DNA of 62,533 bases from Candidatus Poribacteria bacterium (GCA_022819945.1 JAJEGI010000113.1:1-62533); one strand, 5' to 3'. Positions 44,211-54,158 are shown, counted from the stretch's first letter. The notes: a model not told the origin generated them from the sequence alone. Numbers and translations are program-made.

Positions 44211-46730
44211 TCACTTTCGTATTAACATCTTTCGCGTCGCCGCGAAATCCCCCGCTGTTAACGTATAAAAATAGACACCACTCGCAACGGGTTCGCCGAG
44301 TTCATTTTTGCCATCCCAATACGCCGCGCGGTTCCGGTCCTGATAAATACCCGCGGATTGATGTCCTAATGCCAGTGTACGAACCAATGTTCCATTGGCG
44401 GAATAGATACGCAGTACCACATTCGCAGATGCTACGAGTTGATACGGTATCCATGTTTCTGGATTAAATGGGTTCGGGTAGTTCGGAAGTAGTGCCGTCT
44501 CTGTCGGCGTTAACATCAGTAATAACTGTTCAAGGAAGTGGATACCTCTTTGAAACGTTGAATCCGTGAGGTCTAAATGCTGCGCTTGTGCAAGCCAGTG
44601 TTGTATATCTTTAGCATTAAACATCGCAGCGGATGGCGCGGCAGCCGCGTTACCCAACGCGCCTGCGACTTTGATTAAGTCGGCAATATCAACAACGCCA
44701 TCACCGTTCACGTCAGCAGCGTTTGGCCCCGTCTGTCCGAAATTCGCGGCAACAAGCATTAAATCGTGGACATCTTCGACACCATCACCGTTCACATCCG
44801 CTTCCAACAACGGCGGTTCTTCTGTAGGACCAAGCCTCCACAAGAGTACTATCCCACCAGCACCAGCAGTCGCAAGGGTATTTCCATCCGGACTGAAAAT
44901 GACACTTTGAACCGTGTCTGCATATACCGTGAACGTCGATTTGAGTGCCCCGCTAATAGGATCCCATAGACGCACTGTTCTGTCCTTCCAACTGCCACTA
45001 CTCGCGAGTGTTTTACCATCAGGGCTGAACGCGACACTGATAATTCTATCTGTATGTCCAGTGAGAGCGATCTTGTGCTCGCCGGTCTCAACATCCCACA
45101 AATGCACGTCCGAATCCGTACCGCCACTTGCGAGCGTCTGTCCATCAGGGCTAAATGCAAGATCCCAAGGGTCCCCTATAGACCCAGCCAGACTCACTTT
45201 CTGCTGCCTATTGGCAACATCCCATAAATATATTGCCCCGCGACCACCACTGGCGAGTGTCCTTCCATCCGGACTAAACGCTACAGTGTATACACTGTTT
45301 TTATGACCAAACAGCGTTGCCAAGTGATTACCTGTGCCACCATCCCACAGACACACATTTTTATCCTCACTCCCACTCGCAAGTATCTTGCCATCTGGAC
45401 TAAACGCGATATCAAAAATACGGTCCTTATGCCCAGTGAGGGTCATTTTATGTCTGCCTGTAGCTGCATCCCACAACCTTACCGTGTAATCATCTACGAA
45501 CCAGCTGTTGATGACACTTATGCCACCACTACTCGCAACCGTTCGACCATCCAGACTGAAAGCAACAGATTCGATGGGACCTATGTGTCCGGTAAGTGTA
45601 ATACTGTTATTACCAGTGGTGGTATCCCACAATCGTACGGTTCGGTCCCAACTGCCGCTCACAGATCTGCGACCATCCGGACTGAACGCAATACTTGAGA
45701 AACCTGACGTATGTCCAGTGATTGTCGCTCTCTGCGCAAAACTCGCAGCATCCCATAATATCACTGTGCCGTCCCGACTACTACTGGCGAAGGTGCTACC
45801 ATCTGGACTAAATGCTACACTTGATACACTTCCGGTATGTGTCGAGAGCGTAGTCTTGTAAGAAGCACTCGCAACGTCCCATAAACACACCGTGCCATCT
45901 TCGCTCCCACTCGCAAGCACGCTACCATCTGGGCTGAATGCTACACTATGGACACCGTCTACATGTCCGATGAGTCTCGTTTTCAGTTCACCGCTGTCAA
46001 CATCCCAAAGCCATACTGTGCTGTCTGACAAATCACCGCAACTGGCGAGTGTGCGACCATCCGGGCTAAATGCGATACTCCCAACACCGTCTACATGTCC
46101 ACTGAGTGTCGCTTTGAGCGTACCGGTAGCAACATCCCAGAGTCGCACCGTGTTGTCATCATAGTCCCCACCACTTGCGAGGGTTTTGCCATCCGGACTG
46201 AACGCTACACTTAAGATACCATCTGTGTGACCAATAAGAGTGGATCTAAGCGTTCCAGTCTCAATATCCCAGAGTCGCACTGTTTCGTCTTTCCAATCTC
46301 CACCAGTTGCGAGGGTTTTACCATCTGGGCTGAACGCGACACTTGTAATGTCCCTTGTATGTCCTGTAAAAGTGGATTTGTGTTCACCGCTGTCAACATC
46401 CCACAGATAAAACTCGGTAGAACTACTACTTGCGAGCGTTTTTCCATCAGGACTGAACGCGACACTTGACATGCCGCCTGTCTGTGTTGTGAGTAGATTG
46501 AGTGCTTTACCGGTGTATCCGTCGTAAATCCAAATCCCAATAGCAGTCGAAACAGCGAGCAAGGTACTGTCCGGTGAAAAGACGATATTGCCCCGTAACG
46601 CGCCTTTTCCGAGTCTCCTTGTGGCACCCTCAGGTAACCCCCATTGTGTGTAATCCTCAGCAAACGCATCCAGAGGAAAGAAGATTGAAATCAGAAATAG
46701 CATTAAGATCGAAAGTTGCATCGTTTTCAT
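44211..46730 (-). CDS. Secreted 14-blade WD40 protein with dockerin and C-terminal sorting-like domain
   Basis: 839 residues: signal peptide (1-24, ending AFA); 14 WD40 repeats (about 45-650, each (S)VAFSPDGKTLASGG...VRLWD), enough for two seven-blade propellers; a dockerin-like pair of EF loops (DVNGDGVEDVHDLMLVAANFG and DVNGDGVVDIADLIKVAGALG); a helical spacer; and a C-terminal FlgD/T9SS-like Ig domain (LLPNYPNPFNPETWIPYQL ... GDFAATRKMLIRK). The WD40 part likely binds protein or ligand at the cell surface, and the C-terminal domain suggests secretion or anchoring. It is a paralogue of 46925-49510. AGGAG lies nine bases before the ATG. Confidence 0.93.
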   Translation of the reverse strand: MKTMQLSILMLFLISIFFPLDAFAEDYTQWGLPEGATRRLGKGALRGNIVFSPDSTLLAVSTAIGIWIYDGYTGKALNLLTTQTGGMSSVAFSPDGKTLASSSSTEFYLWDVDSGEHKSTFTGHTRDITSVAFSPDGKTLATGGDWKDETVRLWDIETGTLRSTLIGHTDGILSVAFSPDGKTLASGGDYDDNTVRLWDVATGTLKATLSGHVDGVGSIAFSPDGRTLASCGDLSDSTVWLWDVDSGELKTRLIGHVDGVHSVAFSPDGSVLASGSEDGTVCLWDVASASYKTTLSTHTGSVSSVAFSPDGSTFASSSRDGTVILWDAASFAQRATITGHTSGFSSIAFSPDGRRSVSGSWDRTVRLWDTTTGNNSITLTGHIGPIESVAFSLDGRTVASSGGISVINSWFVDDYTVRLWDAATGRHKMTLTGHKDRIFDIAFSPDGKILASGSEDKNVCLWDGGTGNHLATLFGHKNSVYTVAFSPDGRTLASGGRGAIYLWDVANRQQKVSLAGSIGDPWDLAFSPDGQTLASGGTDSDVHLWDVETGEHKIALTGHTDRIISVAFSPDGKTLASSGSWKDRTVRLWDPISGALKSTFTVYADTVQSVIFSPDGNTLATAGAGGIVLLWRLGPTEEPPLLEADVNGDGVEDVHDLMLVAANFGQTGPNAADVNGDGVVDIADLIKVAGALGNAAAAPSAAMFNAKDIQHWLAQAQHLDLTDSTFQRGIHFLEQLLLMLTPTETALLPNYPNPFNPETWIPYQLVASANVVLRIYSANGTLVRTLALGHQSAGIYQDRNRAAYWDGKNELGEPVASGVYFYTLTAGDFAATRKMLIRK

Positions 46731-46924
46731 CGGTTCAGTCTCCTATTCAAATAGTTAACAGTTTCCAGTTAACAGTTTCCAGTAAGAAAGTTGTGAAGTG
46801 TGCTAAAGTTTCAAAGTTGAAAACTTTACTAGGGGAAACACCCAAGCAAAAACACTTCCCTAACTTTAGAACACGTTACAGATTTCTTTAACTGGTTACT
46901 GGTCACTGGTTACTGGTCACTGTT

Positions 46925-49510
46925 TCATTTCCGTATGACCATCCGCCGTGTTGCCGTGAATTTTCCAGCGGACAATGTATAGAAATAGATACCGCTTGCG
47001 ACAAGTTCACCGAGTTCATTTTTACCATCCCAATACGCCGCTTGGCTACGACTTTGATAGGTCCCCGGGGATTGATACCCCAATGCCAGTTTTCGTACCA
47101 ATCCTCCACTCGCTGCATAGACGCGGACTGTCACATCCGCAGCCGCTGCTAACTGATACGGTATCCACGTCTCAGGATTAAACGGATTCGGATAGTTGGG
47201 CAGAAGCATCGTCTCTTTCGGAGTCAACACAGCCAAAAGCCGTTCAAGAACAGCAACGCCTCTTTGGAAGACAGGTGCTTTCTCATTAACGTGTTGTGCT
47301 TGCCTTAACCACTGTTCCACCTCCGCGGCGGTAAGCAATTCTATTGACCGCGAATACGCAGATGGCGCACCATTATCTACCGCAAGTGCTCCAGCGACCA
47401 ACAAGATATCCGCTATATCAACAACACCATCGCCGTTGATATCTGCAGCATTTTCTGCGCCAGACTGTCCGAATTGCGAAGCAACAAAAACCAAATCTTG
47501 GAGGTCTACCACACCATCACGATTCACATCCTCAGCAAATTGTGCGGGTTCGGACTTAGCGACCGCTTCTGGTGCCAAATCCCACAAAAGTATCGTACCC
47601 TCCCAACCACCACTCGCAAGCGTCTGACCATCCGGACTGAACGCAAGCTCGCTAATACCGTACGTATGTCCAAAAAAGGTAGTTTTAAGCGCGCCCGTCT
47701 CAACATCCCAAAGTTTCACGGTGGTATCATCCCGATATCCGCAACTTGCGAGGGTTTTGCCATCTGGACTGAACACAACGTCATTGATACCGGTTGTATG
47801 TGCAACAATCGTGGTTCTCGGTTCGCCGGTGTCAATATTCCATAGAATTATTGTGTTGTCGTCGCTACCACTCGCAAGGAGGCTGCCATCTGGACTGAAG
47901 GCGACACTCACAACAGTATCTGTATGTCCAGTGAAGGTTGCCTTGTTTTCATCAGTAACAACATCCCACAGACACACTGTGGTGTCCTCACTACCACTCG
48001 CAACGGTTCGACTATCGTAACTGAAGGCGACTGAAGTAACATCATCTGTGTGACCAGTAAGTGCAGTTTTATATGTACGTCCCGCATACCAGAGCTGCAC
48101 CATTGTCGTATTGCCACTCTCGCTACTGGCGAGGAATCTGCCATCCGGACTGAAGGCGATGGAAGCATATCTGCTAAAATAACTCCCGCCTGTTGCTCCG
48201 TAGCTTTTGATAGTCGCGCTATGTGTCCGACTCTTAACATCCCATAGATGGATCTGAGAACCATCCTCACTGGCGAGCATATTTCCATCTGGACTGAAAG
48301 CCAAACTGCCGTTATGTGTCCAGTCCCCTACAAACAGTGTCGCTTCGTGTGTGCCTGTGATAGTATCCCACAAAAGGATGTGCTCTCGAATCCCACCTGC
48401 AAGGGTTTTGCCATCTGGACTGAACGCAATTGAATAGATACCATCCGTATGACCGGTAATTGATAATTTGCGGGCACCACTGGCAATGTCCCATAGATAC
48501 AGTTTGTCCTCACCACCACTTGCGAGCGTTTTACCATCCGGACTGAAGGTCACAGAATAAATATTTGATAGATGCCCCAAGAATTCCGCTTTGTGCGTCG
48601 CACTCGCGACATCCCATAAATTCAATTCGCCTCTCCAACTTCCAGTGGCGAGGGTACTACTGTCAAAACTGAAAGCGAAACAAAAGACAGACGTATCAAT
48701 AGCACCTTTAGAGTCTCCAGTGACGGCATCCCAGAATCGCACCATCCCTTCGTTGGAACTTGAACTTGCGACAGTGCTACCATCCGGGCTAAACACAATA
48801 TTAGAGATGCCTTCGGTATGCTCAGTGAGGGTTATTTTGTGCGCACCCGTCGCGACATCCCATAAGCGCACTGTCTCATCCCAACTACCGCTCGCGAGTG
48901 TACTACCATCTGGACTAAAGACCACTGAGGTGATTACGTGTGTGTGTCCAAGGAGCGTTGCTGTGCGCACCCCAGAGGCAACATCCCAGAGTATGACCTT
49001 TTCATCTGTAGTCCCACCAGCAACTATCTGACCATCTGGGCTGAAAGTCATCCTGCGAACTTTCGAGGTATCCCCGCTAAGTGTTATTTTATTTTTGCTA
49101 TCGGCGACATTCCACAGGCATACCTGGCCGTCTGGTCCCCAACCGGCAACAATCCTGCCATCCGGACTCGAAGCGAGACTGTCTAATAAATTTCCTGCGA
49201 TTAAATCCAGTTCTACACCGCTGTGTGCATCATAAACCCAAGTCCCAACGGAATTTCGTACCATCAGACGATTGCTATCAGCAGAAAACTTTAAACCACT
49301 TGCGGATCCCTTACCAAGACGCGCCTTAGCCCCGTCAGGTAAATCCCATTGCGTATAATTTTCGGCGAAGGCATTCGGTAGAAATAGGATCGAGACTGCA
49401 AAGATCGTTAAAGTCGCGCTTTTTATCAGAGTTCCAACAAGTTGGCGTATGAGGCACGAAATAACTTTGGTGCTGCTTGTTAGTTTGTTTTGAAATTGCA
49501 TCCTTTTCAT
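46925..49510 (-). CDS. Secreted 14-blade WD40 protein with dockerin and C-terminal sorting-like domain (paralogue)
   Basis: 861 residues from the ATG at 49510, chosen because GGAGG lies eight bases upstream; the frame is open 24 codons further. A long signal segment (about 1-50, ending NAFAEN) is followed by 14 WD40 repeats, dockerin loops (DVNRDGVVDLQDLVFVASQFG, DINGDGVVDIADILLVAGALA) and the same NYPNPFNPETWIPYQL ... TATRRMVIRK end as its neighbour. The gap between the genes (46731-46924) contains short TTAACAGTTTCCAG and ACTGGTTACTGGTC direct repeats. The pair probably arose by tandem duplication, retaining the ribosome site and start context. Confidence 0.92.
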   Translation of the reverse strand: MKRMQFQNKLTSSTKVISCLIRQLVGTLIKSATLTIFAVSILFLPNAFAENYTQWDLPDGAKARLGKGSASGLKFSADSNRLMVRNSVGTWVYDAHSGVELDLIAGNLLDSLASSPDGRIVAGWGPDGQVCLWNVADSKNKITLSGDTSKVRRMTFSPDGQIVAGGTTDEKVILWDVASGVRTATLLGHTHVITSVVFSPDGSTLASGSWDETVRLWDVATGAHKITLTEHTEGISNIVFSPDGSTVASSSSNEGMVRFWDAVTGDSKGAIDTSVFCFAFSFDSSTLATGSWRGELNLWDVASATHKAEFLGHLSNIYSVTFSPDGKTLASGGEDKLYLWDIASGARKLSITGHTDGIYSIAFSPDGKTLAGGIREHILLWDTITGTHEATLFVGDWTHNGSLAFSPDGNMLASEDGSQIHLWDVKSRTHSATIKSYGATGGSYFSRYASIAFSPDGRFLASSESGNTTMVQLWYAGRTYKTALTGHTDDVTSVAFSYDSRTVASGSEDTTVCLWDVVTDENKATFTGHTDTVVSVAFSPDGSLLASGSDDNTIILWNIDTGEPRTTIVAHTTGINDVVFSPDGKTLASCGYRDDTTVKLWDVETGALKTTFFGHTYGISELAFSPDGQTLASGGWEGTILLWDLAPEAVAKSEPAQFAEDVNRDGVVDLQDLVFVASQFGQSGAENAADINGDGVVDIADILLVAGALAVDNGAPSAYSRSIELLTAAEVEQWLRQAQHVNEKAPVFQRGVAVLERLLAVLTPKETMLLPNYPNPFNPETWIPYQLAAAADVTVRVYAASGGLVRKLALGYQSPGTYQSRSQAAYWDGKNELGELVASGIYFYTLSAGKFTATRRMVIRK

Positions 49511-49653
49511 CGGTTCACCCTCCTGTCTGACTCGATTTCTAACAGCAAATCCTCTGTTAGCATTAAGCAAATATGATGCCAATTATAAGTAAACGCCGAC
49601 GGCCTTACTCTGTGTTGGCTTCCACGCAGACAATGGACGACTACCTTATAAAA

Positions 49654-49695
49654 AAATGCTGATAAGTGTTCATAATTTGAACACTCTCAGCATTT
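49654..49695. promoter_or_regulatory. Nested inverted repeat upstream of a WD40-dockerin gene
   Basis: Outer arms AAATGCTGA and TCAGCATTT enclose inner arms GTGTTCA and TGAACAC around TAATT. The 42-base structure lies about 145 bases before the WD40 ATG and 290 bases after the ABC ATPase stop. It could be a two-site operator or a terminator-like stem. Confidence 0.5.
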
Positions 49696-49740
49696 ATACG
49701 CTAACGTCTAAAATTGCTAACTATGTCAGACTTCTGATCT

Positions 49741-49860
49741 TATAGTAAAATCCGAAAATATGTTTACAGTTCGTCAGCGAACAAGCCCTCCCACCACCGC
49801 TGGCGAGGATTGTATCCTCGCCATTTTGTGAATGTATAGGTAATTACAGGCTCTACTATA
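49741..49860. mobile_element. Degenerate 120-bp TATAGTA-ended element with internal palindrome
   Basis: It begins TATAGTAAAATCCGAAAATA and ends TACTATA, with GGCGAGGAT, TGT, ATCCTCGCC at 49802-49822. It is a diverged copy of the element at 50968-51083. Confidence 0.6.
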
Positions 49861-49981
49861 AAAGGACTAATCTGCACGAAAGTGTGCAGCTCTTGTTTCG
49901 TGTTGGACACTATAGGGCATCCGCAGAAAATTGGACAGTTGCTATTTCCAGTTAGAAACTGCTTCCTTGAACACGGATATG

Positions 49982-50932
49982 CTACCCGACAAGGTATTTA
50001 AACACAGAGGAGAGATTGTCGTCCGGAGAGTACAGTTGGGAAACGTTCAATTCGTTTTCAATGAGGAGTTCAGGGAGCCGGGCATAAAAAGCATCAGGCT
50101 TAGCGGTTTCGATAATAATATCGCCTGCTGCGTTTACCGATGCTTCTGTTGTGGTATCACTGCCATTGACAAAAGTTACGCTCAGAATGTCCGAAAAAGG
50201 GAGACAGACTTGCGCCAAACGGCGCGGTTCATCTGTGCTTAAATAAACCTTATGCGGATGTTCGTCAATCAATTCACGAATATCGGAGATGGTGCCTTCT
50301 GCAAGGATACGTCCCTGATGGATGAGAAGAATCGTCTCTGTTAACGCTTCGATCTCATAGAGGATATGGCTTGAAACGACAATGCTAATACCTTTGTCGG
50401 CAAGATCTTTCAACAGCGCAAGAACATGCCGTCTTCCATTCGGGTCTAAACCTGTGAGCGGTTCATCAAGAAATAGGAGTTCCGGTTCGTGTACCAACGC
50501 CTGCGCGAGTTTGATGCGCTGCCGCATCCCTTTGCTATAGGAACCAATAGGACGATCTTTAGCCGATAGCATATCCACCGTTTCTAATACTTGTAAACTT
50601 CGAGATTCTACTTCTGATGTGTCGTATCCGCTTAACGTCGCGAAAAACGTGATAAACTCATGACCACTCATGAATTGATATGCCAATTCTATATCGGGAC
50701 AGTAGCCGACCTGCCGAGTCAACTCAGTATTATTCCATACCGGTTGGTTCAGAACCTTCACCTCACCTTGATTGGGTTTGAGCTGCCCAGTCATGAGCTT
50801 AATTAAACTGGTTTTGCCCGCGCCATTTGGACCCAACAAACCGGTGATTCCGGGGTGAATCGTGAGCGTTACATCGTTCACCCCCATAACTTCGCCATAC
50901 CATTTCGATAGGTTTTCTGTTTGAACGATCAT
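49982..50932 (-). CDS. ABC transporter ATPase (ABC-2/NatA type)
   Basis: 316 residues with the complete nucleotide-binding core: Walker A GPNGAGKTS (34-42), a Q-loop region (VGYCPDIELAYQFMSG), signature SYSKGMRQRIKLAQAL, Walker B LLFLDEPLTGLDP and the switch His (SSHILYEIE). A C-terminal extension of about 95 residues is typical of CcmA/NatA-like ATPases. No permease is adjacent. The ABC-2 permeases at 6076-9066 and the MacB-like permease at 13180-14451 lack ATPases, but the distance makes pairing speculative. AAGGAA precedes the ATG. Confidence 0.92.
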   Translation of the reverse strand: MIVQTENLSKWYGEVMGVNDVTLTIHPGITGLLGPNGAGKTSLIKLMTGQLKPNQGEVKVLNQPVWNNTELTRQVGYCPDIELAYQFMSGHEFITFFATLSGYDTSEVESRSLQVLETVDMLSAKDRPIGSYSKGMRQRIKLAQALVHEPELLFLDEPLTGLDPNGRRHVLALLKDLADKGISIVVSSHILYEIEALTETILLIHQGRILAEGTISDIRELIDEHPHKVYLSTDEPRRLAQVCLPFSDILSVTFVNGSDTTTEASVNAAGDIIIETAKPDAFYARLPELLIENELNVSQLYSPDDNLSSVFKYLVG

Positions 50933-50967
50933 TTAACGTTCCTTCTTTGGTTATCAGTTATAAGTGT

Positions 50968-51083
50968 TATAGTAAAACCCGAAAATACGTGAACACTTTA
51001 GCAAACACAAAACTCTCTCCTCGCTGGCGGGGTTTGTAACCCCGCCAATCTCAGGTGTATCATTAATTGTGGGTTTTACTATA
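50968..51083. mobile_element. 116-bp MITE-like element with perfect 13-bp terminal inverted repeats
   Basis: TATAGTAAAACCC (50968-50980) and GGGTTTTACTATA (51071-51083) are perfect inverted ends. Centrally, GGCGGGGTT, TGT, AACCCCGCC (51026-51046) forms the dispersed palindrome. It has no coding capacity. Confidence 0.75.
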
Positions 51084-51172
51084 AAACATGAGGTGATGGT
51101 TAAAGTTGTCGGTTAAAAGCGGATTTTAGTTAAACGAAGCACCTCTTTAACTGAGAACTGATAACTAATGAC

Positions 51173-51229
51173 TTTGACCAAACAACTCGACTCCGTTATA
51201 AATGTTAAGGCACGAGTTGTTTGGTCAAA
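51173..51229. repeat. 17-bp perfect inverted repeat spanning the 3' end of the PfkB gene
   Basis: TTTGACCAAACAACTCG (51173-51189) and its exact reverse complement (51213-51229) are separated by 23 bases that contain the PfkB stop codon. One arm encodes the C-terminal LTKQLV residues; the other is noncoding. It may act as a terminator stem, or be the product of a template-switch duplication. Confidence 0.7.
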
Positions 51230-52146
51230 ACTATTTTCAATGTCTCTTCAAGATTTTGGATACCGGCAGTTGTACCGATAGCGGTGACGCATGCGGCACC
51301 CGTCGCAGAAGCCAATTCCGCTGTCGCTTTCAAATCCCAGCCCCTAATCGTCCCCGCGAGGAAGCCAGCGGCATAAGCGTCACCCGCACCTGTCGCATCA
51401 ACAACATTGACGCGGTAGGCAGGCACGGAGAGTTCTGTTTCTGGTGTGGAGACGTAACTGCCGTTTTCACCCATTTTAATGGCGATCGTCTCGATATTGT
51501 AGTTGCCTCGCAAAAATTGAACGATTTCATGGCACTCAGATTTACCCGTGAGATGTTGCGCTTCAACAATGCTCGGCATGAAAATGTCTACATGATGCAA
51601 ACACGGTTCTAATGTCTCCAACCACTTGCCTGTGGCATCGTATGCTGTATCAAGTGAGGTCGTTATCCGTAATGCTTTTGCCTTTTGCAGAACATTCGCC
51701 ATCGGAGCACCATCGAAACTCGGCATGACGAGCGCACCGGCGATGTGCAGAATTTTAGCGGTCTTTATAATTTCCCAATTCAGATCCGCCTCACAGAGTT
51801 CACCGTTCGCGCCGATATAGTGATAAAAGGTTCGTTCACCATCGGAGGCGATCGCGACAAACGTAAATGAAGTGCTGATGTCGGCATCTTGTTGCATACC
51901 TGCTGTGTTAACGTTATTGTCTATGAGCGTTTGCAGGATCAGATCACCAAAAGCATCGGTGCCAACTTTACCCATCGCCCCAGCAGAGACACCCAGGCGC
52001 GCAAGCACAAGAGCCGTGTTATTCGCACAACCGCCAGTATGGATTTCTAGCTCATCAAAGAGTGCTAATTTCCCTTTTTCAGGGAACTGATCTATCGGTC
52101 GTCCAAGTACATCGACGACATAAATACCGAGCGATAGCACATCCAT
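51205..52146 (-). CDS. PfkB-family carbohydrate/nucleoside kinase
   Basis: 313 residues of the ribokinase/PfkB fold. The start motif is LSLGIYVVDVLGRP; a substrate-binding GGCANNTALVLARLG follows, and the C-terminal signature DATGAGDAYAAGFLAG carries the catalytic Asp and anion hole. It phosphorylates a sugar or nucleoside; the exact substrate cannot be read. GAGGTG precedes the ATG. It begins three bases after the stop of the upstream membrane protein, so the two are cotranscribed. Confidence 0.92.
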   Translation of the reverse strand: MDVLSLGIYVVDVLGRPIDQFPEKGKLALFDELEIHTGGCANNTALVLARLGVSAGAMGKVGTDAFGDLILQTLIDNNVNTAGMQQDADISTSFTFVAIASDGERTFYHYIGANGELCEADLNWEIIKTAKILHIAGALVMPSFDGAPMANVLQKAKALRITTSLDTAYDATGKWLETLEPCLHHVDIFMPSIVEAQHLTGKSECHEIVQFLRGNYNIETIAIKMGENGSYVSTPETELSVPAYRVNVVDATGAGDAYAAGFLAGTIRGWDLKATAELASATGAACVTAIGTTAGIQNLEETLKIVLTKQLVP

Positions 52147-52149
52147 GGT

Positions 52150-54081
52150 TCACCTCTTTGGTCGAAAAATCACCAAAGTTTCGTCGTTTGTGTTAACATT
52201 TCCATCTACTGCTATATCAGTCAAGCCTTCAGAAGTCCATCCGATCAAGTAAGGGGGCAAATTGGTCTCTGTCTCTGGCACCAAATGTCGTAACACCCGT
52301 TCCCGCCCTAAAATTTGTGCAAACTTCTCCCGCGTGCCGCTCAGTTCTTCATCCGGCGGCATTTCGGCTGTCACTTGTAGCCGAAGCGATGTTTTTGACG
52401 GTTCAGGTTCGGCATCAAGTGCGATGTCTCCTAAGTAAATCATCTCTTTACCTACAACATACCACGCGTTTTCAAGCATACGCGGGAGTTGCTGGGTATC
52501 CAAAAATGTCTCTTTCACATAAGTCGTAGGATGCCACGGCTCCACGAATAGATCTCGTAATTGTGTACGTGAATTTTGAACCAATGTTCCAATTTTTTCA
52601 GAGAATTCGGTCCCTGCGTCCTCAATTTCCTGTTGGCGGATGAAGGTGCCTTTTGTAAAGTCAATAGACATTTCGGCGCGTGCTGTAGCCCTAACGGAGA
52701 CATAACTCTGCAAGTGTGCGCGACCCCGTTCAGGGTAGACTGACAAAACTGACAATCGGTCTGCTGTGACGCTGTTCGGCAAAACATTTCGCGTTATTGC
52801 AATCACGCTTACCGAAACCAGAACAAAGAGGCATCCGCCTATCCAATAAGTGCGCGATTTTTGCTTCGACTTCCCAAAATAGAACAAAAAACCTCCAAAA
52901 CTCAACAGATATACCGGTAAAGCTATAGATAGCCGTTTAATAAGCGGCACTTGCGTCGGCATCTTTAGTAAAGATTGTTTGTGAATTGCCGCCTCATGTT
53001 GAAAAGCAAGCGCGTATTGTTCTGTGATATGCCGGGCCGATTTCCCGTGTTTACTCAGTAAACTGCTCCAGAATACTTCAGTCGCCTGTTGTTCTGACTT
53101 CTCTATATTTTTTCGGTTTTCGCCAAAAGGCGGCGCATTGTAATCAAACGCAAGGCAAAGGATCTGTCCATCTCCAAATTTTCGTTTTGCAACGTAAATG
53201 TGTTCTTCTGTACCGATCAATATTTCGCATCCGGCTCGCGGCACGAACGCAATACATTCAAATAAGGTTCCGTTACTACTCGAAGACTGAAAACCGAATT
53301 GTTCGTGCAAGGCATCTGGGAGTGTATCTATTTTTTTTAGTCCTTTCAATTCAACCGGAAGGAGAGGCTCTACAAAACTACCGCGTAGTGTGCTAAAGCT
53401 GCTACCGCCAGACATAATAAGCGTGCCACCCCGCTGCACCCAATCAAGTAGGGCAGTCTGCTGTGCTTTAGAGATACTTCTGTCTTTCAAAACCATCTCA
53501 CGAATCACCAAAACGTCGACTGCGCTATAACCTATCCAGTCGCGTGGAAGTCGGTCCGAGTTCGGAAGATATTCAACATGTACCTGTGCGTTATCGGAAG
53601 CCACTAACCGTTTCTTGTCAATAAGTCGTTTTAGTTTATCGCCGCTCCGTGCCAACACCAACACGAAGTAGTCTTTGCGGGAGAGAGGCGTTGGTAATGG
53701 AATCGCTTGTATCACGCTCACTGGCGTGCTACGCAACGCTGTGTGCTCTGAAGATGTTCTGGACACAAACTGAACGATGAGTTGGGTCGCATTTTTCGGA
53801 CAGTAGACATAGAAATCTTTCGGTAGCGTCTCAATAGGACTGAGATGCACCTCAGAGGCGTACCGTTCAATAGGTGTGTCTGAGGCGAAACTCCGGACCT
53901 CGACTGCCAATTCTCCGACAAGTGTTGTCGGTTGCTCTTGGCTTTGGACGTTGATACGCAACGGTGCCCACGTGCCGGTCTTGTAAGCTCCATTAAACCC
54001 AAACGTCGGCTCAATCTCAACTGCACCAAAAGCAATAGACACTGTAGAAAGAATCAGAAGTATTAAGATTAAAGGATTCAC
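52150..54081 (-). CDS. Membrane protein with class I glutamine amidotransferase-like domain
   Basis: 643 residues if the GTG at 54081 is used. This makes the first residues a normal signal peptide (PLILILLILSTVSIAFG); the alternative ATG at 54150 lies inside an intergenic repeat. It has a long extracytoplasmic part with an amidotransferase-like core (VDVLVIREMVLKDRSISKAQQTALLDWVQRGGTLIMSGG), then two helices near the middle (SIALPVYLLSFGGFLFYFG, YWIGGCLFVLVSVSVIAI) and a soluble C-terminal part. Similar proteins occur next to MoxR/BatA-type genes in other bacteria, but none are here. No catalytic Cys is visible. Confidence 0.7.
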   Translation of the reverse strand: MNPLILILLILSTVSIAFGAVEIEPTFGFNGAYKTGTWAPLRINVQSQEQPTTLVGELAVEVRSFASDTPIERYASEVHLSPIETLPKDFYVYCPKNATQLIVQFVSRTSSEHTALRSTPVSVIQAIPLPTPLSRKDYFVLVLARSGDKLKRLIDKKRLVASDNAQVHVEYLPNSDRLPRDWIGYSAVDVLVIREMVLKDRSISKAQQTALLDWVQRGGTLIMSGGSSFSTLRGSFVEPLLPVELKGLKKIDTLPDALHEQFGFQSSSSNGTLFECIAFVPRAGCEILIGTEEHIYVAKRKFGDGQILCLAFDYNAPPFGENRKNIEKSEQQATEVFWSSLLSKHGKSARHITEQYALAFQHEAAIHKQSLLKMPTQVPLIKRLSIALPVYLLSFGGFLFYFGKSKQKSRTYWIGGCLFVLVSVSVIAITRNVLPNSVTADRLSVLSVYPERGRAHLQSYVSVRATARAEMSIDFTKGTFIRQQEIEDAGTEFSEKIGTLVQNSRTQLRDLFVEPWHPTTYVKETFLDTQQLPRMLENAWYVVGKEMIYLGDIALDAEPEPSKTSLRLQVTAEMPPDEELSGTREKFAQILGRERVLRHLVPETETNLPPYLIGWTSEGLTDIAVDGNVNTNDETLVIFRPKR

Positions 54082-54158
54082 AAGATTATCACCAAGGAGT
54101 AACCAGTTACCAGTCACCAGTGGCCAGTAAGAAACTTTATTATCTGTCAAAAACCTCT

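Larger units (their letters stand above)
49511..49981. other. Intergenic region with nested hairpin and a MITE-like element
   Basis: No gene. It holds a nested inverted repeat (49654-49695) and a degenerate copy of the TATAGTAAAA element (49741-49860) with an internal palindrome. Confidence 0.6.

Noticed and set aside
54082..54150. Upstream ATG of the amidotransferase-like membrane protein
   Set aside because: It lies in the CCAGTTA microrepeat region and places a non-signal sequence before an otherwise normal signal peptide.
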